Under the pieces are notes generated by a model that was not told where the DNA came from, did not search any database, and was given only the letters and a program-made list of their open reading frames with translations. DNA of 14,601 nucleotides from an uncultured Clostridia bacterium (GTDB lineage Bacteria; Bacillota; Clostridia; Christensenellales; Borkfalkiaceae). Position numbers and translations under genes: made by a program. This document shows, piece after piece, positions 1 through 6,245 of this stretch. Position 1 is the stretch's first letter. Each line of letters opens with the position of its first letter. The stretch is taken from positions 1 to 14,601 of the forward strand of contig CAJOMT010000057.1 in NCBI GenBank assembly GCA_905235815.1, in the 5' to 3' direction.

Positions 1-58
1 TTCTGTTCACCCTCACCAAAAATGACTGCAAAATTTACCGTTTAAGGTATAAAATATT

Positions 59-160
59 AAAACGCCGCAATTTTGAGTGGATTTTCGTAAAGGCGATTGC
101 AGGCGTATACACATACGTCAAATGAGAATTTGCGGAAATACGCCGAAATTACGGCGTTTT
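59..160 (+). ncRNA. Candidate structured RNA element upstream of the TPP riboswitch
   Basis: Three nested helices can be drawn by hand. P1 pairs 59-75 with 144-160 (one C-A mismatch at 68/151, one wobble at 74/145). P2 pairs 81-91 with 129-139, including wobbles 85/135 and 88/132. P3 pairs 102-108 with 113-119 around the loop ACAC, with wobble 103/118. Purine-rich internal loops separate the helices (76-80, 92-101, 120-128, 140-143). Four pairs are G-U if the plus strand is transcribed and would be A-C on the minus strand, against one case the other way, so plus-strand RNA is favoured. A TATAAA at 48-53 could start transcription near 60, but no convincing -35 is visible. I do not recognise the family. 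Alternatives are a palindromic repeat unit or the 3' end of an upstream gene, since one frame is open from 3 to 122. Confidence 0.5.
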
Positions 161-184
161 AACGGGTTCAACTTTATTTTCATT

Positions 185-265
185 CGGCTAGGGGTGCTTA
201 CGTTTTATAGTAGGCTGAGATTATACCCTGATAACCTAACAAGGTAATGCTTGACGGGGAACTGT
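185..265 (+). promoter_or_regulatory. TPP (thi-box) riboswitch aptamer
   Basis: This is the conserved thi-box aptamer that binds thiamine pyrophosphate. It shows GGGGTGC at 191-197, a P3 stem 197-201/210-214, the invariant CTGAGA at 215-220, ACCC at 225-228 that pairs with GGGT at 192-195, a P5 stem ACCT/AGGT at 234-237/242-245, TAATGC at 245-250 and the closing GGGGAA at 256-261. The outer P1 helix is short and imperfect. It lies about 50 bases before a thiamine transporter gene, the expected target. High TPP should reduce expression of that gene. Confidence 0.95.
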
Positions 266-288
266 TTTTTTATGTTCTTTTTAAGCGT

Positions 289-315
289 CTCCTTGAAAAT
301 TAAGGAGGTTTTTTT
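289..315 (+). promoter_or_regulatory. Riboswitch expression platform: hairpin masking the thiT ribosome binding site
   Basis: CTCCTT at 289-294 pairs perfectly with AAGGAG at 302-307 around a seven-base loop. The 3' arm is the Shine-Dalgarno sequence AAGGAGG (302-308) of thiT. The hairpin is followed directly by seven T residues (309-315) that run up to the ATG at 316. It could therefore act as a translational sequester, and possibly also as a weak intrinsic terminator placed just before the start codon. A six-pair stem is short for a terminator, so the translational reading is preferred. Confidence 0.7.
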
Positions 316-1422
316 ATGTTAACAAATCTTTTGGCAAATTATGCGGTGGACGTCGTCGAACCGTACGTAAAATGGATAAGCATCTCCCTTGCGGCCATTG
401 TCCTGATCGCCGTCGTGATTTTATACTTCGTAAATAACGACGTTTTCAAACAAGTGTTCAAGGTCGCAACGTTTGTATTAGTCGTGTATGCGCTCGTCGT
501 TACTATCTTTATGCTTATACTCGACATTGCCAAACATTACAATTCCGCTTATCTCGACAAAAATTACGTCAGCAAAGATGTAATTTATTACGTCTTGATT
601 CCCGTTGCGGCAACTTTGTTTCTTTCGCTCGTATCTCTCGTCGCAATATACGTTTTAAAGACCAAAAATTATGCGAAAACCAAAACTTTAACTAAAATTT
701 GTCTATGCGTTTGCGGCGCCATGCTCCTTGCTTCGCTCGTAACTATATTTATTTATTATGCGAGACATATCGAGGGCGACGGATACTACACGGCGAAAGG
801 CACGAATTTCAATCAGATAGCGCTTTACGCTTCGGCTATACTTTTGATAGCCGTAGAAATTGCGATTGTATTCGTAATAGACAAAAGACATACTCCTTTA
901 AATACTAATGAAATAGCGAGAGCGGGTATTTGTCTGGCGCTTGCTTACGCCCTTTCGTACGTTAAACTGTTCTCTAATCCGCAGGGCGGCTCGATGACGC
1001 TTGCGTCTATGCTGCCGCTAATGCTCTTTTCCTACTTCTACGGCACAAGAAAGGGCGTGTTCCTCGGACTTATCTACGGTCTGCTCCAAAGTCTGCAAAA
1101 TCCGTACATAATTCACCCTGCGCAGTTTCTGTTGGATTATCCGATAGCGTTTTCTATGATAGGCCTTGCCGGAACGTTTAAAAACTTAAAAAATCTTCCG
1201 CACGCAGTCCGTTTCGGGCTTGGCGGAGTGTTAGCCGGAGTTATGAGATTTCTTTCGTCTTTCCTTTCGGGAGTATTCGCATTCGGAGCGTATGCACCAA
1301 CAGGACAAAGCGTTTGGGTGTACAGTCTTTTATATAATTCGGTAATACTTCTTGACGCTGCCCTCGCCGTTGCAATCGGCATACTGCTTAACTACAACAA
1401 AAATTTCAGAAAATTATTTTAA
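316..1422 (+). CDS. thiT: ThiT-like thiamine ECF transporter S-component with extended N-terminus
   Basis: This is the membrane substrate-binding subunit of an energy-coupling-factor transporter, predicted to take up thiamine. The family match is in residues about 196-360: GGSMTLASMLPLMLF (224-238), a YGLLQ segment (254-258), HPAQFLLDYPIAF (267-279) and several further helices, a pattern typical of ThiT. ThiT proteins are normally near 190 residues, but this one is 368. Residues 1-190 add about five membrane segments (near 19-39, 47-73, 92-115, 128-148 and 166-188) that I cannot assign. The start is fixed by the AAGGAGG ribosome binding site at 302-308. A TPP riboswitch directly upstream supports thiamine as substrate. 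The energising EcfA/EcfT subunits are not encoded here; the ABC proteins at 1898-3402 are of another type. The gene is monocistronic and ends at a strong terminator. Confidence 0.9.
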   Translation: MLTNLLANYAVDVVEPYVKWISISLAAIVLIAVVILYFVNNDVFKQVFKVATFVLVVYALVVTIFMLILDIAKHYNSAYLDKNYVSKDVIYYVLIPVAATLFLSLVSLVAIYVLKTKNYAKTKTLTKICLCVCGAMLLASLVTIFIYYARHIEGDGYYTAKGTNFNQIALYASAILLIAVEIAIVFVIDKRHTPLNTNEIARAGICLALAYALSYVKLFSNPQGGSMTLASMLPLMLFSYFYGTRKGVFLGLIYGLLQSLQNPYIIHPAQFLLDYPIAFSMIGLAGTFKNLKNLPHAVRFGLGGVLAGVMRFLSSFLSGVFAFGAYAPTGQSVWVYSLLYNSVILLDAALAVAIGILLNYNKNFRKLF

Positions 1423-1432
1423 TCAAACAGCG

Positions 1433-1470
1433 AAAGCGACCGACGCTAAATTTGCGTCGGTCGCTTTTTT
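1433..1470 (+). terminator. Intrinsic terminator after thiT, between convergent genes
   Basis: A perfect 14-pair stem, 1433-1446 with 1454-1467, surrounds a seven-base loop. The 3' arm runs into the T tract at 1465-1471. It follows the thiT stop by about ten bases. The opposite strand carries the same stem directly after the stop of the HNH gene (1470), but with a shorter T run, so it may also end the long minus-strand operon. Confidence 0.93.
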
Positions 1471-1901
1471 TATAATGTTTTTAAATAACTTATATCGAGC
1501 GACCACTCGTCGACCTCGTTTAGTTCTCTGTGTTTTTTATTCGCCTCGCCGAGAGCCTTTACGTAATCGGCGTAAGAGCAATTATTCACTTTCATAAAAT
1601 GTTCTATTGCGGCGTCCTCGTTTCCCATAAGTTGAGTTCTGCCGATATGGATAACGCTATGACATTTTTTACAGACGGCGATTATACTTTCTAACTTCTG
1701 AACTTTGTTTTTCTTATCGTAACTCCACTTTTCGTGTGCGTCGAGCCGAGAAGTCTTTTCGCCGCATATCTCGCATTTTCCGCCCGCCCTGTTATACACG
1801 TATCGCCTTAATTTATCCCAATCGGCAGGCTTTAATATGCTCCTTAAATTAGAATACCAACAGCCGTCCGGCACGAGTTCGAAATTGAGTTTATAATTCA
1901 T
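1470..1901 (-). CDS. Small HNH-family zinc-binding protein (putative endonuclease)
   Basis: This 143-residue protein has an HNH-like metal-binding core. A first Cys pair (C43, C46) sits in GGKCEICGEKTSRLDAHEKW, where the D54-A-H56-E57 motif supplies the catalytic-type His. A second cluster, C77-K-K-C80-H81 followed by H85, completes the treble-clef. The N-terminal WYSNLRSILKPADWDKLRR segment is typical of stand-alone HNH proteins of unknown role; nothing here ties it to a restriction system or a phage. It is the last gene of the minus-strand operon, and its ATG overlaps the permease stop as ATGA (1901-1898), so it is probably translated by coupling. The fold is well supported; the substrate is unknown. 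The C-terminal 40 residues are charged and show no motif. Confidence 0.8.
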   Translation of the reverse strand: MNYKLNFELVPDGCWYSNLRSILKPADWDKLRRYVYNRAGGKCEICGEKTSRLDAHEKWSYDKKNKVQKLESIIAVCKKCHSVIHIGRTQLMGNEDAAIEHFMKVNNCSYADYVKALGEANKKHRELNEVDEWSLDISYLKTL

Positions 1902-2713
1902 ACGTTTATCTTTTCAAAGAGTTTGCCCGTAAAGAAAAACGCCAAAAACCCAACGAGCGCAAACACGACTATATATCCAAGTAAAGCCGCCTCGATAAAC
2001 GGCAATGAGTTGGCGACAAACGCCTCGATAGACGTAAACGCTATGACTAATAATACTACCGACAGCAACAAAATCGCTACTTGCGCATAGTAGAACAGCG
2101 CTATGAAACCTATCGTTGCGCCTATCTTGAACTTTGACGCAACTTTGTTTGCCACCATTATTGCAAGCATTATCTCCAAGCCTATTACTAAATCTGCCAA
2201 TATCTCCAAAACGCCTATTTCAAGAAATAAAATTACGGGAATATCGGTAAATCTTAACATAGTTCTTAATTCGCTTATAATTCCGCCGTATTCCGAGTTT
2301 CCGTACGCCAGCGCTTCGAATATAAACAAATCTACAAGCATAACTGCGGCTGAAATAATTCCCCATAATAAGACTACGAGCGTCCTCGACCTATGTTGCT
2401 CTTTCGCCGTAGCAGGCAAAGTAAACGTTAAATACGCTTCGTCCGACGAAACCGACTTATAAAACCTTATAAATAAAATTATCTCTTGCACGACGAGAGC
2501 GGCGGATATGCCGAGTCTTGCAATGGTAGTCATAAACCCCGAAACGAGCGACAAGTAAACTTGAGCGTTCGTACTTGTTACGTTCATAGCAATTTCGTTT
2601 AAAATTCTGACGAACGTTCCGAGCAGCAGCGCCAGCCCTGCGCTTACTGCAATGGTTATAATCATAACCTTTAAGACCGACTTGAATTCGTATTTAAAAA
2701 TTTTCAGAAACAT
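1898..2713 (-). CDS. ABC transporter permease (ABC-2-like), substrate unknown
   Basis: This 271-residue integral membrane protein has about six hydrophobic segments, near residues 15-37, 53-84, 109-132, 158-188, 199-226 and 239-264. The cytoplasmic loop with FYKSVSSDEAYLTFTLP (84-100) matches the DE-x-Y-L-T-F-T-L-P loop common in clostridial ABC-2-type permeases paired with YtrB-like ATPases. The start overlaps the end of the ATPase gene by ten bases, and a GGGAGG ribosome binding site lies eight bases upstream, so the two proteins surely form one transporter. Such systems usually export or act on envelope or peptide substrates, but no substrate can be inferred here. Confidence 0.85.
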   Translation of the reverse strand: MFLKIFKYEFKSVLKVMIITIAVSAGLALLLGTFVRILNEIAMNVTSTNAQVYLSLVSGFMTTIARLGISAALVVQEIILFIRFYKSVSSDEAYLTFTLPATAKEQHRSRTLVVLLWGIISAAVMLVDLFIFEALAYGNSEYGGIISELRTMLRFTDIPVILFLEIGVLEILADLVIGLEIMLAIMVANKVASKFKIGATIGFIALFYYAQVAILLLSVVLLVIAFTSIEAFVANSLPFIEAALLGYIVVFALVGFLAFFFTGKLFEKINV

Positions 2714-3402
2714 CTGTACGCCTCCCTGAACATTCCGTCCAAAGTCTTGCCCTCTTTATGCAGGGCTTTTACGTCGCCGTAAACCGTAAATCTGTTCTCC
2801 TCAACCAAAATATACTCGTCCAATATCTCCTCGACGTCAGAAATAAGGTGCGTGGAAACGATTATCGTCGCTCCGCCCTTAAATGCAGCCAAAATGGTAT
2901 GCAATATAAATTCCCTCGTAGCCGGATCCACGCCGCCCAAAGGCTCGTCTAACAAAAACAACTTCGCTTTTCTCGACATTACGAGTATAAGCTGTACTTT
3001 CTCTTTGTTTCCCTTTGACAACGTTTTGAGTTTCGCCTTGCTGTCAACGCCCAAAATCGAGAGCATTTCCCTCGCCTTGTTCTCGTCGAAATCCGAATAA
3101 AACTCGCAGAAAAACTTGATCGCTTCGTCTACCGTAAGCGAATTGTCGAGATACGTTCTCTCGGGCAGAAACGACACTTTCTTTTTCGTTTCTGCGCCTA
3201 TCGGTTCTCCGTCTATTATTATCTCGCCGTCGTCCGCCGACAAAAGCCCCGCAACGCATTTTAAAAACGTGGTCTTTCCCGAGCCGTTCTGTCCTAAAAG
3301 TCCTATTATCTTGCCGCCCTCGATATTTATATTTATATCTTTGAGCGCAACGAATTTGCCGTACTTTTTTGTAAGAGATTTTACTTCCAATACGTTTGGC
3401 AT
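2704..3402 (-). CDS. ABC transporter ATP-binding protein (YtrB/CcmA-like)
   Basis: This 232-residue ATPase powers the adjacent permease. It has Walker A GQNGSGKT (37-44), an atypical signature LSKGNKEKV (128-136) in place of LSGGQ, Walker B LFLLDEP (148-154), D-loop GGVDP (156-160) and switch His185. LPER at 79-82 stands where the Q-loop is expected, as in YtrB-like ATPases. I chose the ATG at 3402 rather than an upstream in-frame start at 3453: the 3402 ATG overlaps the thioesterase stop as TAATG, follows a GGGGGT ribosome binding site, and gives the expected N-terminus (EVKSLTKKYG). The longer form would add 17 residues without homology. Confidence 0.93.
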   Translation of the reverse strand: MPNVLEVKSLTKKYGKFVALKDININIEGGKIIGLLGQNGSGKTTFLKCVAGLLSADDGEIIIDGEPIGAETKKKVSFLPERTYLDNSLTVDEAIKFFCEFYSDFDENKAREMLSILGVDSKAKLKTLSKGNKEKVQLILVMSRKAKLFLLDEPLGGVDPATREFILHTILAAFKGGATIIVSTHLISDVEEILDEYILVEENRFTVYGDVKALHKEGKTLDGMFREAYRCF

Positions 3403-4121
3403 TATTTTACCCCCATTATCGCTCGGAAAATTTCCGAGCCGCCGGATATACATTTTATATAATAAGCACCGTCGATTTTCTTATAAAATATATCGTAAGC
3501 CGAGTTCGCTTGCATTTCGTGGACGTAATCTATTTCGAGCGAAGTAACTTCTTCGCTTTTGCCCGGCTTTACGGCGTTAAATACGTAATCCAAGTATTTT
3601 ACGTTGTTCACGTGCCCGTTATGGTCTAAATCCGAAAATTCAGTTCTCCCCGAAAACTTCTCGAATCCCTCTTCCGAAAAATTCTTTATTTTCTTTACAC
3701 CCTCGGGATAAACGCACGTTTCGGTATATTCGTCGCCGTCGCACTTGCCCTCGTCGCCGAAAAGTATCTTTCGGGTTTTAAAGTTTATAAGACACCACTT
3801 CGACGAGCCTTTTATATACGTTTCGCCCGTCGGGCTTTCGATATAATAATCTCTGTCGAAATCGCCCCTGCCCGGCTTATGCGGATAGGTCTTTACGATA
3901 ACGGAAGAATACGGAACAGGGCTTTTGATGACGTCAAATCTGTTTCTGAGCAGTACCCATATAACGTCCTTTTTAATGAGTTCTCGGTAACCGATACCCA
4001 TTTCGTCCGCATTCTGCCCCGCTACGTCCTGAAAAAAGTCGAGTATCGCAGACGGACGAAGTCTGTCGTAACAGTCGAAGTCAGACACCCTTAAAACGTA
4101 TTGCTTTTCAAATTTATACAT
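3402..4121 (-). CDS. Acyl-ACP thioesterase (FatA/FatB-like, double hotdog)
   Basis: This protein is predicted to hydrolyse acyl-acyl carrier protein, releasing free fatty acids from type II fatty-acid synthesis in the cytoplasm. At 239 residues it has the usual length of the bacterial members. The first hotdog holds VSDFDCYDRLRPSAILDFFQ (12-31). The second holds SDLDHNGHVNNVKYLDYV (163-180), the conserved N-x-H-V-N-N motif that supplies the catalytic Asn168 and His170. The ATG lies seven bases after the RNase G stop, with an AGAGGT ribosome binding site overlapping that stop, and the gene ends as TAATG on the ABC ATPase start. Chain-length preference cannot be read from sequence. Pairing with an ABC transporter hints at lipid handling but does not prove it. 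Confidence 0.88.
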   Translation of the reverse strand: MYKFEKQYVLRVSDFDCYDRLRPSAILDFFQDVAGQNADEMGIGYRELIKKDVIWVLLRNRFDVIKSPVPYSSVIVKTYPHKPGRGDFDRDYYIESPTGETYIKGSSKWCLINFKTRKILFGDEGKCDGDEYTETCVYPEGVKKIKNFSEEGFEKFSGRTEFSDLDHNGHVNNVKYLDYVFNAVKPGKSEEVTSLEIDYVHEMQANSAYDIFYKKIDGAYYIKCISGGSEIFRAIMGVK

Positions 4122-4128
4122 ATTACCT

Positions 4129-5625
4129 CTAATACAGCAGTATCGCCTTATCCGATACCACCATCGCCTTGTTGTTGTCGCCCTTAATGTGGAAAACGTG
4201 CTGATGATAAGTCTTATGCGGAATCAGATATACTCGCTTGTTCTTGTAAATTTTTTCCAAATCTTTTTTAAGCAGATTTTTGGTCAGAATATAGTCGGCT
4301 ATCTCCGCATTCAAATCTATTACGGCGTTGTCGTACCCGTCCGCAAACAGATCCAGAAGTTCGGTCCTTATCCTCATAACCGTGTAGTCATTCGACTGAA
4401 TTTGCCCCGTGCCTTGGCAGTACGGGCAAGACTTCAACATCATCGAAACGCTCTCTCTGCGCCTCTTTTTTCTCGTTATCTCGACGAGCCCCAGCCCCGT
4501 CATTCCGACTACGTTACAGCGTTCTCTGTCTTTATCCAGCGCCTCTTTCAAAACTTCAAGAAGTTTTCTCCGATGCTCCGGATCTACCATATCTATAAAA
4601 TCTACTATTATTATTCCGGATATATTCCTTAAACGAAGTTGTCTCGAAATTTCTTCCGCAGCAAGTAAATTCGTCTCGAATACGGTCTCCTCCAGACTGT
4701 CTTTACCCGTATAGCCGCCCGTGTTTACGTCTATTACCGTCAGCGCCTCGGTCTTATCTATTATGAGATATGCGCCCGACTCCAAATTCACTTTATTGTC
4801 TATTAAAGTTTCTACGTCCGCCTCTAATCCGTAATAGCGGAACATATCCGTCTTTTTATCGTAAAGTTGTAATTTCCCCTTTAACTCCTTATCCGCCTTT
4901 GACGCATAATCCCGTATCTTTTTATACGTATCCTCGTCCGACACGATGAATTTATCTATATGCGCGCCGTAGACGTCCCTTATCATTCTGAAAGCGAGAT
5001 GCCCCTCCTCATGCACGCAATACGGCGCTTTGCTCGTCTTGTAAAGTTTCGTTATCCCCTCGAATTTTTTAGTCAAATACTTGATTTCGTGATGCAATTC
5101 CCTTTTCGTCGCTTCGAGCGCCGCCGTGCGGATAATTATACCCGCCTTTTTCGGCTTTAACGCCTTGGCGGTCTCCATAAGCGACTCCCTCGTCTTTTCG
5201 TCGGTTATCTTCCTCGACACCCCGACGAAATCTATCGTCGGCATATATACGACGTATCTTCCGGCAAAGGATATGTTCGTCGTCAGCCTCACGCCCTTAG
5301 TCCCCGCAGGGTCCTTTACCGCTTGAACCATTATCTCGTCGCCGACTTTTAGGTCGAGTATGGACGGAATCTCCACTTTGCCTTCGAGTTCGCTCCTGTC
5401 CATCAACATATCTTCCGCAGAAAGATACCCGTTCCTCTCTAAACCGACGTTTACAAACGCCGCTTGCATTCCCTGCAAGACGTTTTCAACACGACCTCTG
5501 TAAATACTGCCTATCGTAACCGCTTGATTCTGCTTTTCTATTCTGTATTCGAGCAATCTCGTTCCGTCTGCGACCGCACCTATTAAATTGCTGCCGCAAC
5601 TGTCGATGTAAATATTTACCGACAT
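4129..5625 (-). CDS. rng: Ribonuclease G/E family endoribonuclease
   Basis: This is a single-strand-specific endoribonuclease for RNA processing and decay. Its 498 residues are close to E. coli RNase G and lack the long C-terminal scaffold of RNase E. It has an N-terminal S1 domain (about 36-120, with GSIYRGRVENVLQGMQAAFV), the catalytic aspartates in VIDVNTGG (D299) and VDFIDM (D342, D345), the VEITRKKRR region (381-389) and the zinc-link CPYC (C400, C403) used for dimerisation. The ATG overlaps the stop of the preceding gene as TAATG and follows a GGGGGAG ribosome binding site. In many Firmicutes the radical SAM pair and rng precede rplU, ysxB and rpmA; here those ribosomal genes are replaced by a thioesterase and ABC genes. 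Confidence 0.95.
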   Translation of the reverse strand: MSVNIYIDSCGSNLIGAVADGTRLLEYRIEKQNQAVTIGSIYRGRVENVLQGMQAAFVNVGLERNGYLSAEDMLMDRSELEGKVEIPSILDLKVGDEIMVQAVKDPAGTKGVRLTTNISFAGRYVVYMPTIDFVGVSRKITDEKTRESLMETAKALKPKKAGIIIRTAALEATKRELHHEIKYLTKKFEGITKLYKTSKAPYCVHEEGHLAFRMIRDVYGAHIDKFIVSDEDTYKKIRDYASKADKELKGKLQLYDKKTDMFRYYGLEADVETLIDNKVNLESGAYLIIDKTEALTVIDVNTGGYTGKDSLEETVFETNLLAAEEISRQLRLRNISGIIIVDFIDMVDPEHRRKLLEVLKEALDKDRERCNVVGMTGLGLVEITRKKRRRESVSMMLKSCPYCQGTGQIQSNDYTVMRIRTELLDLFADGYDNAVIDLNAEIADYILTKNLLKKDLEKIYKNKRVYLIPHKTYHQHVFHIKGDNNKAMVVSDKAILLY

Positions 5626-6245
5626 TACTCTCCCCCTTGTAAAACGCTCTCGAACGGCTTACCGTCCATTGTGAGCCCCTCTGTCTTTATTATATCCAAA
5701 TCGCCGCCGCCGTAGCGCTCGACTAACTTTTCCGCAAATTTCTCCACTCTCAATCCGTTGCCGAACCCCAAAACGCATACGACGTCGCCGTCTACCCTCT
5801 TTACTTCGTAGATAAGGTCTCTGACGTTCTTATCGTTGCCGTTTTTATCCTTTATAATAAATTCGGTCGAATTCAATATATCTCTCTCGTCAAACTCTCC
5901 TATGCCCTTTATAAGATATTTCGCCTTTACTATATCGCTCGCAACGCCTATCTTTTTCTGCGTTTCCCACGCTCCGATACACTCTATTCCCTTTCTCGTT
6001 ACCTTATTGAACTTCGCTTTGAAATCTTCCGCACTCTCGTCCGTATCGATTAAACAGTATTCCGAATAACTCTTTATCCCCAGCCCCAAAGGCGCCGACA
6101 TAAATATCAGCAAATGCGGATGATACCCTTGCGAATACTTAACTTCTATCTTTGCCCGAGCAAGCGTTCTGCCGATGCCTCTCATAAGATCCAGATGCGC
6201 CGTGAACTCCGCTCCGAGCGTCTTTGAATATCTCATAAGTATCAT
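5625..6245 (-). CDS. Radical SAM-linked protein, TIGR03936/DUF2344-like
   Basis: This 206-residue protein belongs to a family that occurs either as a separate gene after, or as a C-terminal extension of, the TIGR03960 radical SAM protein. The conserved start is visible: RYSKTLGAEFTAHLDLMRGI, then YSQGYHPHLLIFMSAPLGLG. The exact reaction is unknown; a link to RNA modification or cofactor handling is only inferred from the family's genomic company. I chose ATG 6245, which overlaps the upstream stop as ATGA and has an AGGTG ribosome binding site six bases before it. A GTG at 6254 would add three residues, and an ATG at 6236 also fits the family start. It ends as TAATG on rng. Confidence 0.87.
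   Translation of the reverse strand: MILMRYSKTLGAEFTAHLDLMRGIGRTLARAKIEVKYSQGYHPHLLIFMSAPLGLGIKSYSEYCLIDTDESAEDFKAKFNKVTRKGIECIGAWETQKKIGVASDIVKAKYLIKGIGEFDERDILNSTEFIIKDKNGNDKNVRDLIYEVKRVDGDVVCVLGFGNGLRVEKFAEKLVERYGGGDLDIIKTEGLTMDGKPFESVLQGGE

Noticed and set aside
3..125. A 40-codon open frame across the window start, ending at TGA 123-125, as the tail of an upstream gene
   Set aside because: It has no start in the window and no recognisable motif, and it runs through the 5' half of a long self-complementary structure. It is kept only as an alternative reading of the RNA candidate.
1580..1590. TTATTCACT resembling a DnaA box
   Set aside because: It is a single imperfect match inside the HNH coding sequence with no cluster of boxes around it.
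1470..1901. HNH gene as part of a defence or mobile system
   Set aside because: No methylase, phage, transposase or toxin-type partner lies nearby, and it is simply the last gene of a housekeeping-type operon.
2103..2462. 119-codon plus-strand ORF antisense to the ABC permease
   Set aside because: Its hydrophilic, Ile/Ser/Asn-rich translation mirrors the membrane helices of the real gene. No ribosome binding site or homology was seen.
3403..3453. Longer N-terminus for the ABC ATPase
   Set aside because: The added 17 residues have no family match and lie over the thioesterase 3' end, whereas the ATG at 3402 has a ribosome binding site and TAATG coupling.
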